Source: Gammaproteobacteria bacterium (GTDB lineage: Bacteria > Pseudomonadota > Gammaproteobacteria > HK1). Taken from it: DNA of 64,000 bases. The position numbers and the translations under genes were made by a program. A model generated the notes under the pieces. The model was not told the origin of the DNA and searched no databases. It worked only from the letters and a program-made list of their open reading frames with translations. Position 1 is the first letter of the stretch. Each line of letters starts with the position of its first letter. Location: the NCBI GenBank assembly GCA_022824305.1, contig JAJEAD010000002.1, forward strand, positions 1 through 64,000. The letters run 5' to 3'. Of this stretch, positions 1 to 8,557 are shown piece by piece.

Positions 1-919
1 CTCCGCCCCGGGAGGGATCCGCAAGACGCTCGTGTAACCGGTCCTCGATCACGCAGTTGTAGTGCCACTCCCTGTCTTCGTGCGCCGCAACTGACTGATG
101 TGCAATGAGATTATTCGAGGGGTGGTAAAGATGGGCTAGGAGACGGTACTCCAGCCACTCGCCTCCGCCCTCGATGAGCGCCGCCCACATGTGCGCCCAG
201 AGCTCCTGCTCGCTGATGCCGCTGCGAAGCGCCTCCCGCATGCGGCTCATCCCGTCCTCGGCCACCGCCAGGGTCAGGTTCATGGCGAGAATCTCTTCCG
301 GAGACTTGATCTTGCGGGCTTCCGCGAGCACCGGTGCGGCATCGACGACCGGGAACCCTTCCGCCGAGAGCGCGTCCTGGGCGTGGGCGCCGGCCCGCTC
401 CATGGCGATCTTTCCGCCGGCGCCGCAGTGCCGGCGGACGAGGTCCGCCATCTGAGCCGCCCACTTGCGGGCCCACTCCTGCTGGCGATAGCCGGCGAAC
501 ATGTAGGAGAGAGGCAGCAGGTCGTCGCGGATCTCGTCGATGGTCTCGAGCCGGCTTCCGGTCTCCCGCCCGGGCTCGCTGTCGAAGTAGATAGCCGGTC
601 CGTCGGCGGGGAGGAACAGGTATCCCGCCTGGATGTGCATCTGGAAGAGGGCGCAGTTGCGCACGCCGGTGGCGTAGCGAATCGAGAGCGGCTCCACGAG
701 GATGAGGGCATCGAGTCCCTGGACGCGGATCTGCTCTCGCAGTCGGTGCTGCCGGTACGCGCGCATGCGCGGCACGTCGATCATCCCTTCGGTGTCGACC
801 GCCTGCGCCGGAGGCGTGATCCGGGCCGCCTGCTCCAGGGTCAGGGGCTGAGGCTTCGCCGCGAAGCCCGCTGATAGTCGCTGGCCGGGTTCACGGACAA
901 GACACGGCGACTGACGCAC
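1..919 (-). CDS. M24-family (creatinase/Xaa-Pro peptidase-like) protein, cut by window edge
   Basis: An open minus-strand frame runs off the left edge of the window. Its N-terminal part reads as the creatinase-type N-domain of M24 proteins, including a segment like P-L-S-I-R-Y-A-T-G. A linker containing A-R-K-I-K-S-P-E-E-I leads into the pita-bread domain, with G-G-E-W-L-E-Y-R-L-L. This pattern is shared by Xaa-Pro peptidases and by DddP-type DMSP lyases. The GTG at 919 is the first in-frame start after the TGA at 925-923, and an ATG at 784 is an alternative. Codons between the two starts are GC3-rich, so I prefer 919. After Y-R-L-L-A (near position 135) the protein no longer resembles the family, where S-G-P-R-T-N-P-W is expected, so the gene may be chimeric or broken. 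The substrate is unknown. Confidence 0.7.
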   Translation of the reverse strand, partial: MRQSPCLVREPGQRLSAGFAAKPQPLTLEQAARITPPAQAVDTEGMIDVPRMRAYRQHRLREQIRVQGLDALILVEPLSIRYATGVRNCALFQMHIQAGYLFLPADGPAIYFDSEPGRETGSRLETIDEIRDDLLPLSYMFAGYRQQEWARKWAAQMADLVRRHCGAGGKIAMERAGAHAQDALSAEGFPVVDAAPVLAEARKIKSPEEILAMNLTLAVAEDGMSRMREALRSGISEQELWAHMWAALIEGGGEWLEYRLLAHLYHPSNNLIAHQSVAAHEDREWHYNCVIEDRLHERLADPSRGG

Positions 920-1091
920 GCATCACGCGGTGGTGCATCGCCTGAGTCGGCCGGAGATGAAAGCGCAACCCTGCGCTCCCATCACTGAGGCCGATGTCCG
1001 GGCGCACGCCGCGGCTCGCTCGGCTCTCGTCTCCGTCATGTCCATGGCCGGACGGCCGCCACCCCGAGCCGATCCGTCACCACGCAGCGCC

Positions 1092-2117
1092 CTACATCGT
1101 CCGGCGCGCCACGCGCGCGTAGCCGCCTTCCGTGATCATGTGCGGCGCCTGCCGGATGCTCGGCGCCCGGGTGTTGCGGCCGAGCGAGCGCCGCAGCACC
1201 ACGAAGAGCACCTCCCAGTTCGTGCGGAAGAACCCGGGATCCGGGTCGGGAAGCTGGCCGGCGATGGCGCGGCTCAGGTCCGGCAGGGCGTAGAAGGGCA
1301 CCTGCGGGTAGAGGTGGTGCTCGATGTGGTGGTTCATGTTCATGTACAGGAAGCGCCCGAGCCGGTCGGTCCGGAAGGAGCGTGTCGATTCGAGGATCGA
1401 GGGCGAGTCCTCCTGCATTTCCACGTGCTGGATGAGGGTGAAGAGCATCATCACCGGCCCGCCGAGCAGGCGCGGCAGGACGAGGAACCAGAGCGGCCAC
1501 GCCACCCCGGCCACGATCAGCCCTCCGAGCCCCGCGTAGAGCACGAGAAAGATGCGGGCGCTGCGGGTCATCTTCGGCAGCTCGCCCGGGGGAGTGACGC
1601 CTTTCACAATATCCGTGTAGTGGCCGACCGCGAGCTGGATCAACGTTCGCAGGTGGAATCGCAGGAGTGCGAGACCCGAGGCCTCGGCCAGCCAGCCTCC
1701 GAACGCCATCGGGGTGTCGAAGGGCATCTGGCTGTCCTTCCCGACGTGCCAGGTGAAGGTGTGGTGGTTGGTGTGGGTGTAGCGACGGTGCAGGGGCTCC
1801 TCCATGAAGATGAAAGAGCTGAGCCAGAACACCGCTTCGTTGAGCCGGCGGGTGCGGAACGCGGTGCCGTGCGCGGTCTCGTGGCTGAACGCGTAGGCGG
1901 GCAGGGTCAGCAGCACGCCGTGCACGAACATCGCCGGCCAGACCCAGAGGGTGCCGAGCGCCGCCCAGACGCCGGCTCCGGTGATCGCGAGCCCCGCCGC
2001 CCATTGCGCCAAGTAGACGAGTCCCGGCCGATCCGAGCGGCGGGCGATGGTCTTCAGCTCCCTGCGGTCGAGCCTTACGCCGCTGGAGGCGGCATTGGTC
2101 GGGACGGTCTTGCTCAA
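1092..2117 (-). CDS. Membrane fatty-acid desaturase/hydroxylase-like di-iron protein
   Basis: The 341-residue membrane protein has the three histidine boxes of the integral-membrane di-iron desaturase/hydroxylase superfamily: H-E-T-A-H near residue 79, H-T-N-H-H near 115 and N-H-H-I-E-H-H near 260. Hydrophobic segments lie between the boxes, as in acyl-lipid desaturases. The enzyme should activate O2 at a di-iron centre and desaturate or hydroxylate a lipid-like substrate. The start is taken as TTG at 2117: it follows a GAGGAA-like ribosome site and gives a length normal for the family. The in-frame region upstream of it is an out-of-frame shadow of the aldolase gene. The gap to the aldolase stop is only 11 bases, so the two are probably cotranscribed. 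The exact substrate cannot be told from sequence. Confidence 0.85.
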   Translation of the reverse strand: MSKTVPTNAASSGVRLDRRELKTIARRSDRPGLVYLAQWAAGLAITGAGVWAALGTLWVWPAMFVHGVLLTLPAYAFSHETAHGTAFRTRRLNEAVFWLSSFIFMEEPLHRRYTHTNHHTFTWHVGKDSQMPFDTPMAFGGWLAEASGLALLRFHLRTLIQLAVGHYTDIVKGVTPPGELPKMTRSARIFLVLYAGLGGLIVAGVAWPLWFLVLPRLLGGPVMMLFTLIQHVEMQEDSPSILESTRSFRTDRLGRFLYMNMNHHIEHHLYPQVPFYALPDLSRAIAGQLPDPDPGFFRTNWEVLFVVLRRSLGRNTRAPSIRQAPHMITEGGYARVARRTM

Positions 2118-2128
2118 GTACGGATTCC

Positions 2129-2893
2129 TCAGCTCGCGTAGGTGTCGCCTTCCTCGTCGAGAATGGCTTTCAGCTCCCCGAAGTGCCGCTCCGCCTGTCC
2201 GGGGTAGGTCTCGATCTGCCGGGCGGTGCGTTCGGCGACCTCGTGAGAGAGCACCCGCAACGGCCGGCCGGTCTGCAGCGCCCGGATGCAGGTCTCGGCC
2301 GCGCGTTCGAAGAAGTAGAGGCGGTTGAAGGTGTCGGCGACGCTCTCCCCGATCACCAGCACGCCATGATTGCCCAGGATCAGCACCTTGACCCCGGGGT
2401 CCGCGAGCAGCGCGGCGCAACGCTGCCCTTCTTCCTCCAGGGCGAGACCGCCGAAGTGCTCGTCGATCGCGTAGCGGCCGTAGAAAGTGGCGGTGTTGAA
2501 GTCGATCGGAGGGAGGGAGCTGTCGGCAAGGGAAGCGAGCACCGTGGCGTGGATGGAGTGCACGTGCATCGCGCAGCGCGCGTGCGGGCAGAGGCGGTGC
2601 ACGGACGCATGCAGTCCCCAGGCCGTCAGGTCGGGGGCGTGCGGTCCGGAAGGAGGCGCGGAGTCTCCGGCGTCGAGCAGGAGCAGGCCGGAAGCGCGAA
2701 CGCGCGAGAAGTGCACCTGGTTCGGATTGATCAGGAAACGGGGACCCTCGTCCTCGACCACCAGGCTGAAGTGGTTGGACACCGCCTCGTGCAGGTTCAG
2801 ACGCGCGGCCCAGCGAAAGGCCGCCGCGAGATCGAGACGTTCCCGCCAATGGGCGATGTTCCGGCGCGACACCGCGTGCAGGGGCGCACTCAT
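2129..2893 (-). CDS. Class II aldolase/adducin family protein
   Basis: The 254-residue cytosolic protein resembles the class II aldolase/adducin (AraD/FucA) fold. A metal-binding M-H-V-H-S-I-H segment lies near residues 109-115, and a G-N-H-G-V-L-V segment typical of the third zinc histidine region lies near residue 175. Family members are zinc aldolases or epimerases acting on phosphorylated sugars, but many, like this one with its G-R-Y-A-I-D-E segment, are uncharacterised. The ATG at 2893 was chosen because GGGGAGGA precedes it by six bases; an in-frame ATG 30 bases upstream has no such site. It is followed closely by the desaturase-like gene, so the pair may form a small operon. Confidence 0.8.
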   Translation of the reverse strand: MSAPLHAVSRRNIAHWRERLDLAAAFRWAARLNLHEAVSNHFSLVVEDEGPRFLINPNQVHFSRVRASGLLLLDAGDSAPPSGPHAPDLTAWGLHASVHRLCPHARCAMHVHSIHATVLASLADSSLPPIDFNTATFYGRYAIDEHFGGLALEEEGQRCAALLADPGVKVLILGNHGVLVIGESVADTFNRLYFFERAAETCIRALQTGRPLRVLSHEVAERTARQIETYPGQAERHFGELKAILDEEGDTYAS

Positions 2894-3034
2894 TCCGCGA
2901 TCCTCCCCACCAGCGCCAGGCACTGTCCAGCCGACCTGCCCCGCCTTGACCAGCGATGAATTGCGGAGCTATGAATTAGTATTCCTCTCATCCGGAACCT
3001 GCACAAGCGCCCCGAGCATCACGAGGACCCCCGC

Positions 3035-3478
3035 ATGAAGCGACTTCACGTCTCCCTCTCGGTCACCGACCTCGAGCCCTCCGTCGACTTCTACTCCACG
3101 CTGTTCGGCGCCGCGCCCACGGTGCGCAAACCCGGCTATGCGAAGTGGATGCTCGAGGACCCGAGGGTGAACTTCGTGATCGACGCGTGCGGCGGCACCC
3201 CGGGCGTCAATCATCTCGGGATTCAGGTCGAGAGCGAGGCGGAGCTCGCCGGCATCACCGAGCGACTCGCGGAGGCAGAAGCGCCGCTCCTCCAGGAAGA
3301 GGGCGCGGAGTGCTGCTTCGCCCTCTCCGACAAGTCCTGGTCGCTGGATCCGCAGGGCGTGCCGTGGGAGGCCTTCCACACCCACGGCGCGATCGACCAC
3401 TACGGTGACGACACGAAAGGCATGGCCACCCTCAAGGGCGAGTCCTGCTGCGCGACGACGGACGCGGAGTCCGGCTGA
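3035..3478 (+). CDS. arsI: ArsI/CadI-family VOC dioxygenase (C-As lyase-like)
   Basis: The 147-residue protein has the vicinal-oxygen-chelate fold of ArsI, the Fe(II)-dependent C-As lyase that demethylates trivalent organoarsenicals. The predicted iron ligands H5, H60 and E112 are present. The vicinal cysteine pair C93-C94 (E-C-C-F-A), which binds As(III) in ArsI, is also present, followed by the family signature D-P-Q-G-V-P-W-E-A-F-H-T. A second C-C pair sits in the C-terminal tail. The ATG at 3035 follows a GAGGA site. It stands alone, with no arsR, arsM or arsenite pump beside it, so a role in a different thiol-reactive compound such as cadmium (CadI) remains possible. Confidence 0.75.
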   Translation: MKRLHVSLSVTDLEPSVDFYSTLFGAAPTVRKPGYAKWMLEDPRVNFVIDACGGTPGVNHLGIQVESEAELAGITERLAEAEAPLLQEEGAECCFALSDKSWSLDPQGVPWEAFHTHGAIDHYGDDTKGMATLKGESCCATTDAESG

Positions 3479-3538
3479 GGCTTGCGATCGAGGGCTCAAC
3501 CGGACGCGAGAAACTAGTCCACCTCAATCCGTGCCTCT

Positions 3539-3619
3539 TTAGAGGATTGCGCGTAGCGTCCCCTCCGCCAGGTCGCGGGTGTGACGGGGCACGGTGACTT
3601 TCCGGCCAGTGGCGGACAT
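3539..3619 (-). pseudogene. HicA-toxin-like C-terminal remnant
   Basis: A short minus-strand frame ends in G-R-K-V-T-V-P-R-H-T-R-D-L and then E-G-T-L-R-A-I-L before TAA. That is the typical C-terminal strand and helix of HicA mRNA interferases. The upstream part with the catalytic histidine is missing and no HicB is seen nearby, so this looks like a toxin-antitoxin relic. The match is judged by eye over 26 residues only. Confidence 0.35.
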
Positions 3620-3690
3620 GAGCGCCGGCGGTTGACGCCGGGCCGCGCGCGCTTCATGCGAATGGCGGGGAGATTGACGCGGTACAACCT

Positions 3691-4647
3691 CTATAGCCCG
3701 GAAGGAAGCCGATGACCTGCATCAACCAGCTTTCTCCTGAGCCGTCCGAGCAACCCGTCCATCTCGGCGTGATCCCTGGCATCCATTCTCGGCCCCGGGT
3801 CGCGAGCCTTGGCTGAAGCGATCGCCCCCCGCCGGCGCAACGTCTCCTTCCGCAGTGCCAGCCCGAACCCGAACTGCTGCTCGTGCCGCAGAATCGGCAG
3901 GTAGAGGTCGAAGAGATCCTCGGCTTCTTCCGCCTTGCCACTCTGGAACTGGCTGTAGACGTCGACCAGCATCCCTGGAAATGCGAATCCCGTCATGATG
4001 CCGTCCGCGCCTCGCGCAAGTTCCTGCGGCACGTAGAGGCCGTTGTTGCCGGTCAGGATGCTCACACGTCGCGTGCCGTCGGTCTCCGGCGCCTGGCGCA
4101 GACGGGTCAGCTTGCGATGTCCTGGACAGTCCTCGTGCTTGAACATCCTGAGGTGGGGGATTTCCGCAATCAGCCGGTTCACGACCCCGACCGAGATGAA
4201 GACCGTGGTCGTCGGCGGGTAGTCCTGGAGACAGATGGGTATTTCTTCGCCCAACCGGTCGGCCACCGCCTTGAAGTAGGTCTCTACCTGTTCGTCGGTC
4301 TTCAGGCCCGGGATGCCGGCGATCATCACACCACCCGCCCCCTGATCCATCGTGGTCCGCGACAGCGTTTCCAGGTTGTCCATCCCGGGGTTGCTGACCC
4401 CGACGACGACCGGAACCCGCCCGTCAACTCGCTTCAGGACGTGCAGCGTGAACTTGACCTGCTCTTCGAGCGAGAGCTTCGGGGACTCGCCCATGACGCC
4501 CAGGACCGTGAGCCCGTGCACCCCTTCCTCCAGGTAGAACTCGACCAGCCGGTCCGCGCTTTGCAGGTCCAGGGCTCCATCATCGGTGAACGGGGTCGCC
4601 ATGATGACGAAGACACCCTTGCTCTCTTCCGAAATCAGCTTGGTCAT
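3691..4647 (-). CDS. Dihydrodipicolinate synthase/N-acetylneuraminate lyase family protein
   Basis: The 318-residue TIM-barrel aldolase of the DapA/NanA superfamily uses a lysine Schiff base with a keto acid. K170 in R-M-F-K-H-E-D is the expected Schiff-base lysine and Y143 in Q-D-Y-P the expected proton-relay tyrosine. The loop G-E-S-P at 53-56 replaces the G-T-T-G-E loop of true DapA. That loop and the catabolic neighbours (tandem TauD dioxygenases, an importer) argue for a catabolic lyase or dehydratase rather than lysine biosynthesis. It follows the dioxygenase genes on the same strand and probably belongs to that cluster. The C-terminal 40 residues are arginine-rich and poorly typical. 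Confidence 0.8.
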   Translation of the reverse strand: MTKLISEESKGVFVIMATPFTDDGALDLQSADRLVEFYLEEGVHGLTVLGVMGESPKLSLEEQVKFTLHVLKRVDGRVPVVVGVSNPGMDNLETLSRTTMDQGAGGVMIAGIPGLKTDEQVETYFKAVADRLGEEIPICLQDYPPTTTVFISVGVVNRLIAEIPHLRMFKHEDCPGHRKLTRLRQAPETDGTRRVSILTGNNGLYVPQELARGADGIMTGFAFPGMLVDVYSQFQSGKAEEAEDLFDLYLPILRHEQQFGFGLALRKETLRRRGAIASAKARDPGPRMDARDHAEMDGLLGRLRRKLVDAGHRLPSGL

Positions 4648-4704
4648 GGTTCGTTTCCGCCTTCGTACCCCGAAAGGGTCGCAGTGGTAATGGTCGTAGC
4701 GTCC

Positions 4705-4872
4705 TCAGGACGCAATTCCGGGTCTCAGGTCAATCAGTGTCGGTCCCTTCGCGCGCAGGGCCTCGGCAACCGCGGCTTCGAGCTCGTCGAGGGTCTCCGG
4801 GCGTGCGCCGCGAGCGCCGAAGGAGCGCGCCAGGTCCACGAAGTCGGGATTCAGCGGCCTGACCACGACGGG
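4705..4872 (-). pseudogene. 3'-end fragment of a thiamine-pyrophosphate enzyme gene
   Basis: The last 55 codons of this frame read like the C-terminus of acetolactate-synthase-type TPP enzymes: N-P-D-F-V-D-L-A-R-S-F-G-A, then E-A-A-V-A-E-A-L and G-P-T-L-I-D-L-R before the stop. No catalytic or TPP-binding part precedes it. The fragment abuts and slightly overlaps, in a different frame, the 3' end of the upstream TauD gene. It is therefore a leftover 3' end of a lost or moved gene, not a functional coding sequence. Confidence 0.6.
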
Positions 4873-5762
4873 CTCGATCTGGCGCCGGCGGCGCAATCCG
4901 CCGCCTGCGGCCGATCGCCCTCCACCGTGACCCGCAGCAGGCGCCGCCTCAGGCGCGGGTCGAAGGCGGTGCGCATGTGGGCGCAGCAGCGGTTGTCCCA
5001 CATGACGACGTCGCCGTTGCGCCACTCGTGGGTCCAGACGAACTCCGGGCGGGTCATGTGCCGCCACAGGGCGTCGAGCAGGCGGTCGCTCTCGGCGACG
5101 CTGTAGCCCTCGATGTAGCCGTAGCCCCTGCGGCCGAGATAGAGGGCGGTCCGGCCGGTCACCGGATGCCGGCGCAGCACCGGGTGGCGCGCCCCCGGAC
5201 CGCGCGAGCGGTCCTCGACCGGTGCGTAGCCGCCGCGTATCTCTCCCATCGCGGTGTAGGCCGCGTCGTGCAGCGAGCGCCGGCCGCGCACCGCGCGCTC
5301 GAGATCGTCGGGCAGCGTCTCGCAGGCGCGGTAGAGGTTGGTGAAGCGGATCAGGCCGGTGCCGGCGGGGACCTCCACCGCGTGGGCAATCGATGCCGCG
5401 GCCGGTATCTCGTACATCGACATGTCGGTATGCCACGTGGCCTCGTCCGACGGCCTGGCACCCTCCGGCACCGCGTCCTCGGGAAGGTTCGAGAGGATCT
5501 CGATCTCGGGCGGCGTGCCCTCGGGCTTTGCGCCGTAGGCCACCCCGGCGGTCGCGTGCAGCCGGCCGAAGTGACGGCCGAAGGCGATCAGTGCGTCCGC
5601 CGAGAGCCGCTGCCCTCGGAACAGCAGGACGATGTGGCGATGGAACGCCGCGTTGAGTTCGTCGACCACGGGCGCCGGGATGGGGACCGCGAGGTCGAGG
5701 CCGGAAACCTCGGCTCCGAGCGATCCGCCACTCGGCGCGACGGTGACGGCCCGGGCCTTCAC
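4851..5762 (-). CDS. TauD/TfdA-family 2-oxoglutarate dioxygenase (copy 1)
   Basis: The 303-residue protein is an Fe(II)/2-oxoglutarate-dependent dioxygenase of the TauD/TfdA family, which hydroxylates substrates such as sulfonates, carboxylated amines or aryloxyalkanoates. The H-x-D iron motif is in W-H-T-D-M-S and the distal histidine in W-D-N-R-C-C-A-H. The arginine for 2-oxoglutarate lies in the R-R-R-L-L-R-V-T-V segment. It starts with GTG one base after the stop of the paralogous gene at 5764, so translation is probably coupled. Its last ~18 residues do not match the paralogue, which ends at R-V-T-V-M-D-D, and coincide with a foreign TPP-enzyme fragment. The native stop was probably replaced by a junction, but the catalytic core is complete. 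Confidence 0.85.
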   Translation of the reverse strand: MKARAVTVAPSGGSLGAEVSGLDLAVPIPAPVVDELNAAFHRHIVLLFRGQRLSADALIAFGRHFGRLHATAGVAYGAKPEGTPPEIEILSNLPEDAVPEGARPSDEATWHTDMSMYEIPAAASIAHAVEVPAGTGLIRFTNLYRACETLPDDLERAVRGRRSLHDAAYTAMGEIRGGYAPVEDRSRGPGARHPVLRRHPVTGRTALYLGRRGYGYIEGYSVAESDRLLDALWRHMTRPEFVWTHEWRNGDVVMWDNRCCAHMRTAFDPRLRRRLLRVTVEGDRPQAADCAAGARSSPSWSGR

Positions 5763-5763
5763 G

Positions 5764-6621
5764 TCAGTCGTCCATCACCGTCACCCGGCGCATCAGGCGC
5801 CGCGCGGAGGGGTCGAAGGCGCCACGCGCGTGGGCGACGCAGCGGTTGTCCCAGATGATCAGATCCCCGGTCTCCCAGACCTGCTCCCAGACGAACTCCG
5901 GTCGGGTCATGTGAGCCCACAACGCAGCCAGCGCCTCGTCGCTTTCCTCCACGGACAGGCCCTCGATGTAGCCGAAGCCCATTCGTCCCAGGTAGAGCGC
6001 CTTGCGCCCGGTCGAGGAATGGACCTTCACGATCGGATGGCGAGCGCCGGGGCCCTGCGACTTGTCGGCGACGGCCTCGTATCCCCCCCGCACGCCACCG
6101 GTCGCAAGATAGGCCGCGTCGTGGAGGGAACGGCGCTTCTCGACGAGGCGGCGCAGGTCCTCGGGGAGGGTGTCGTGAGCGCGGTAGAGATTGGTGAAGT
6201 ACGTGTTGCCGCCGGTTGCCGGAATCTCCTCGGCGTAGAGCATGGTCGCGCTGGCGGTCACCTCGAACATCGACATGTCGGTGTGCCAGGTGGCCTCGCC
6301 GGCCCCGAGCGCTCCGATCGGCCGCCCCTTCTCGACGATATTGGAGATGAGCTCCACCGCGTCATGGAGGCCCCGCGGCTTGCCGCCGTACTCCTCTCCG
6401 GCCGCACTGTGCAGCCGGCCGAAACGCTGCGCGAAGGCCACCAGCGCATCGTCATCGATGTTCTGCCCGCGGATTCGCAACACCAGGTGGCGGTGCCAGG
6501 CGTCCAGGATCCGGCCGAAGACTTCGCCGTCCATCGCTTCGTTCAGGTCGAGCCCGCGGACGTCGGCGCCGAGCGCCTTGCCCGAAGGCACGATTTCGAG
6601 ACCCTTGTTTCGCATCGCCAT
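5764..6621 (-). CDS. TauD/TfdA-family 2-oxoglutarate dioxygenase (copy 2)
   Basis: This 285-residue paralogue lies immediately upstream of copy 1. It has the same H-T-D iron motif (A-T-W-H-T-D-M-S-M), distal histidine (D-N-R-C-V-A-H) and a complete C-terminus ending just after R-R-V-T-V. The conserved segments G-G-Y-E-A-V-A-D and G-A-R-H-P also occur in copy 1 (as G-G-Y-A-P-V-E-D), so the two arose by tandem duplication and may act on related substrates or as partners. The ATG at 6621 has GGGAGGA ten bases upstream; ATG 6615 is an alternative. The gene follows a polyamine-type ABC permease on the same strand, suggesting that the imported compound is oxidised by this enzyme. Confidence 0.87.
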   Translation of the reverse strand: MAMRNKGLEIVPSGKALGADVRGLDLNEAMDGEVFGRILDAWHRHLVLRIRGQNIDDDALVAFAQRFGRLHSAAGEEYGGKPRGLHDAVELISNIVEKGRPIGALGAGEATWHTDMSMFEVTASATMLYAEEIPATGGNTYFTNLYRAHDTLPEDLRRLVEKRRSLHDAAYLATGGVRGGYEAVADKSQGPGARHPIVKVHSSTGRKALYLGRMGFGYIEGLSVEESDEALAALWAHMTRPEFVWEQVWETGDLIIWDNRCVAHARGAFDPSARRLMRRVTVMDD

Positions 6622-6673
6622 GTCGCCGGCATCCTCCCGGTGTCGCCTGGCCTGTTTGGGGCCTGTCCGGGTC

Positions 6674-8500
6674 CTATTTCACAAACTGGTCATGTCCCGC
6701 CGCGCCGCGCCGGCTCGCCCGGGCCCGCAGCACCTCGGCCAGGATGATGAGGACGACGGTCAGCGTCACCAGCAGGGCCGCGACCGCGGCGGTAGTCGGA
6801 TCGATCTCTTCGCGGATCCCGTCCCACATCCGTTTCGGCAGGGTCTTGATCCGCACCCCGCTGAGGAAGATGGCAATCACCACCTCGTCGAAGGACGCGA
6901 GGAACGCGAAGAGGGCGGCGGTGATCACGGCGGGGCGGATCAGCGGCAGCGTGACCTTGCGGAACGTCGTGAACCTGGTCGCGCCGAGCGTCCCGGCCGC
7001 TTGCTCCAGGGCGGGGTCCACCCGCTCCAGCGCCGAGGCGACGACCACGATGACGAAGGGGACCGCGAGGATGAGGTGCGCGAGCACGAGGCCCGTGCGG
7101 GTCCCCACCAGGCCAAGGGTCGCGAAGACGTAGTAGAGCGCGACGGCGGAGATGATGGTCGGCACGATGATCGGCGAGAGCAGCAGGCCCAGAACCAGCT
7201 TCTTGCCGGCAAACGACCCCCTCGCCAGGGCGACGGCGGCCGCGGTGCCGATCACCGTCCCGAAGATCATCACGATGAAGCCCACCTCGAAGCTGATGAT
7301 GGTGGGCCGGACCCAGTCTCGACGCGCGAAGTAGTTCTCGTACCACCTCGTGGAGTACTCGGCGGGTGGGAACTGCAGGTAGGGGGCGTCGCTGAACGAC
7401 AGCGGATAGAGGATCGCGATCGGGAAGATCATCAGGAGGATGGTCGCCCAGGCCACGATCGCGGCAAACGGGAAGGTGGAGGGTGGCCGCTGCCGCGGGC
7501 CGCCACGTAGCGTTCGCGGAACGGCACTCGCCAGTGTGTCCACGATGCGTTCGACGAGGAAGGAGCCGAACGCCGCGAGCGACATCAGCCGCACCCACAC
7601 CGCGGTGGAGAGCGCCGAGCCGTCCACCCGGGACGACAGGACACGGTTGTAGACGATGACCAGCACCAGCGTCGCGACCAGCAGGATTACCGACATGGCC
7701 GCGGCCAGCGGCCAGTTGCCGAGCCGGTTCACCTGGCGCTCGATCAGCATGACGAAGGTCGTGTCGCCGAGCCCGCCGAGCAGCGCCGGCGTCACGAAGA
7801 ACCCGATCGAGAGGATGAAGACCAGCAGCGATCCGGCCAGGATCCCCGGCATGCTGAGTGGCAGGAAGACGAAGAAGAACGCCATGGGGCGGTTCGCGCC
7901 GAGACTCCAGGCGCCTGACAGCAGGCTGGTGTCGATGCGCCGCATCACCGCGAAGAGCGGCAGCACCATGAACGGCAGCATGATGTGCACCATGCCGATG
8001 TAGACGCTGAAGCGCGTGTAGAGCAGCGTGAGCGGCGCATCGATGGCGCCCAGCGTGATCAGGGTCTCGTTCACCAGACCCTTGCGGCCGAGGATGACCA
8101 TCCAGGCGTAGGTCCGCACCAGGAGGCTGGTCCACAGCGGCAGCACGATCAGCAGGGCGATGAAGCGCTGCATCCAGCCGCTCGAGAGCAGCATGACCCA
8201 GGCGATCGGATAGCCGAGCAGGAGGCAGATCGCGGTCACCACGAGGGAGAGGACAATGGTCCGAACGAGTACCCGCATCAGGACCTCGTTGTCGAAGACC
8301 TCGATGTAGTGGCCCACCGTGAACTCGGCGCGGCCCACGCTCTCGAACAGGACGCCGAGGAGCGGGACGATGAACACGCCCAGCAGGAGAATCAGGGCGG
8401 GCGCCAGCAGCAGGGGCACGGGCGACGGCCCGGGTTTCGCTCCCGCGGTGGCCGGGGATCCCGCCAGTGCGCCGTTGCTCGATGTTCCCGATGCCTGCAA
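6674..8500 (-). CDS. Fused PotB-PotC-type ABC transporter permease
   Basis: The 608-residue protein joins two ABC importer permeases end to end. The N-terminal half has PotB-like helices and an EAA-type coupling segment (G-A-W-S-L-G-A-N-R). After a basic linker near residues 300-340, the C-terminal half is PotC-like with a second EAA segment (A-A-G-T-L-G-A-T-R). About twelve membrane helices are predicted in total. A single chain would supply both membrane subunits for the PotA-like ATPase and PotD-like binding protein encoded upstream on the same strand. The start is TTG at 8500, with an AAGGAAAG-type site upstream and no in-frame ATG nearby. The substrate is probably a small cationic or amino-acid-like compound; its identity is not determined. 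Confidence 0.88.
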   Translation of the reverse strand: MQASGTSSNGALAGSPATAGAKPGPSPVPLLLAPALILLLGVFIVPLLGVLFESVGRAEFTVGHYIEVFDNEVLMRVLVRTIVLSLVVTAICLLLGYPIAWVMLLSSGWMQRFIALLIVLPLWTSLLVRTYAWMVILGRKGLVNETLITLGAIDAPLTLLYTRFSVYIGMVHIMLPFMVLPLFAVMRRIDTSLLSGAWSLGANRPMAFFFVFLPLSMPGILAGSLLVFILSIGFFVTPALLGGLGDTTFVMLIERQVNRLGNWPLAAAMSVILLVATLVLVIVYNRVLSSRVDGSALSTAVWVRLMSLAAFGSFLVERIVDTLASAVPRTLRGGPRQRPPSTFPFAAIVAWATILLMIFPIAILYPLSFSDAPYLQFPPAEYSTRWYENYFARRDWVRPTIISFEVGFIVMIFGTVIGTAAAVALARGSFAGKKLVLGLLLSPIIVPTIISAVALYYVFATLGLVGTRTGLVLAHLILAVPFVIVVVASALERVDPALEQAAGTLGATRFTTFRKVTLPLIRPAVITAALFAFLASFDEVVIAIFLSGVRIKTLPKRMWDGIREEIDPTTAAVAALLVTLTVVLIILAEVLRARASRRGAAGHDQFVK

Positions 8501-8557
8501 TGCGGTTCTTTCCTTCGCCTTCGGTCCTCCGTCCGACCCGTGCCGCCGGCCGCCGGA

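Noticed and set aside
1092-2849. Apparent fusion upstream of the desaturase
   Set aside because: The upstream part is an out-of-frame reading of the class II aldolase gene; the TTG at 2117 with a ribosome site gives a normal desaturase.
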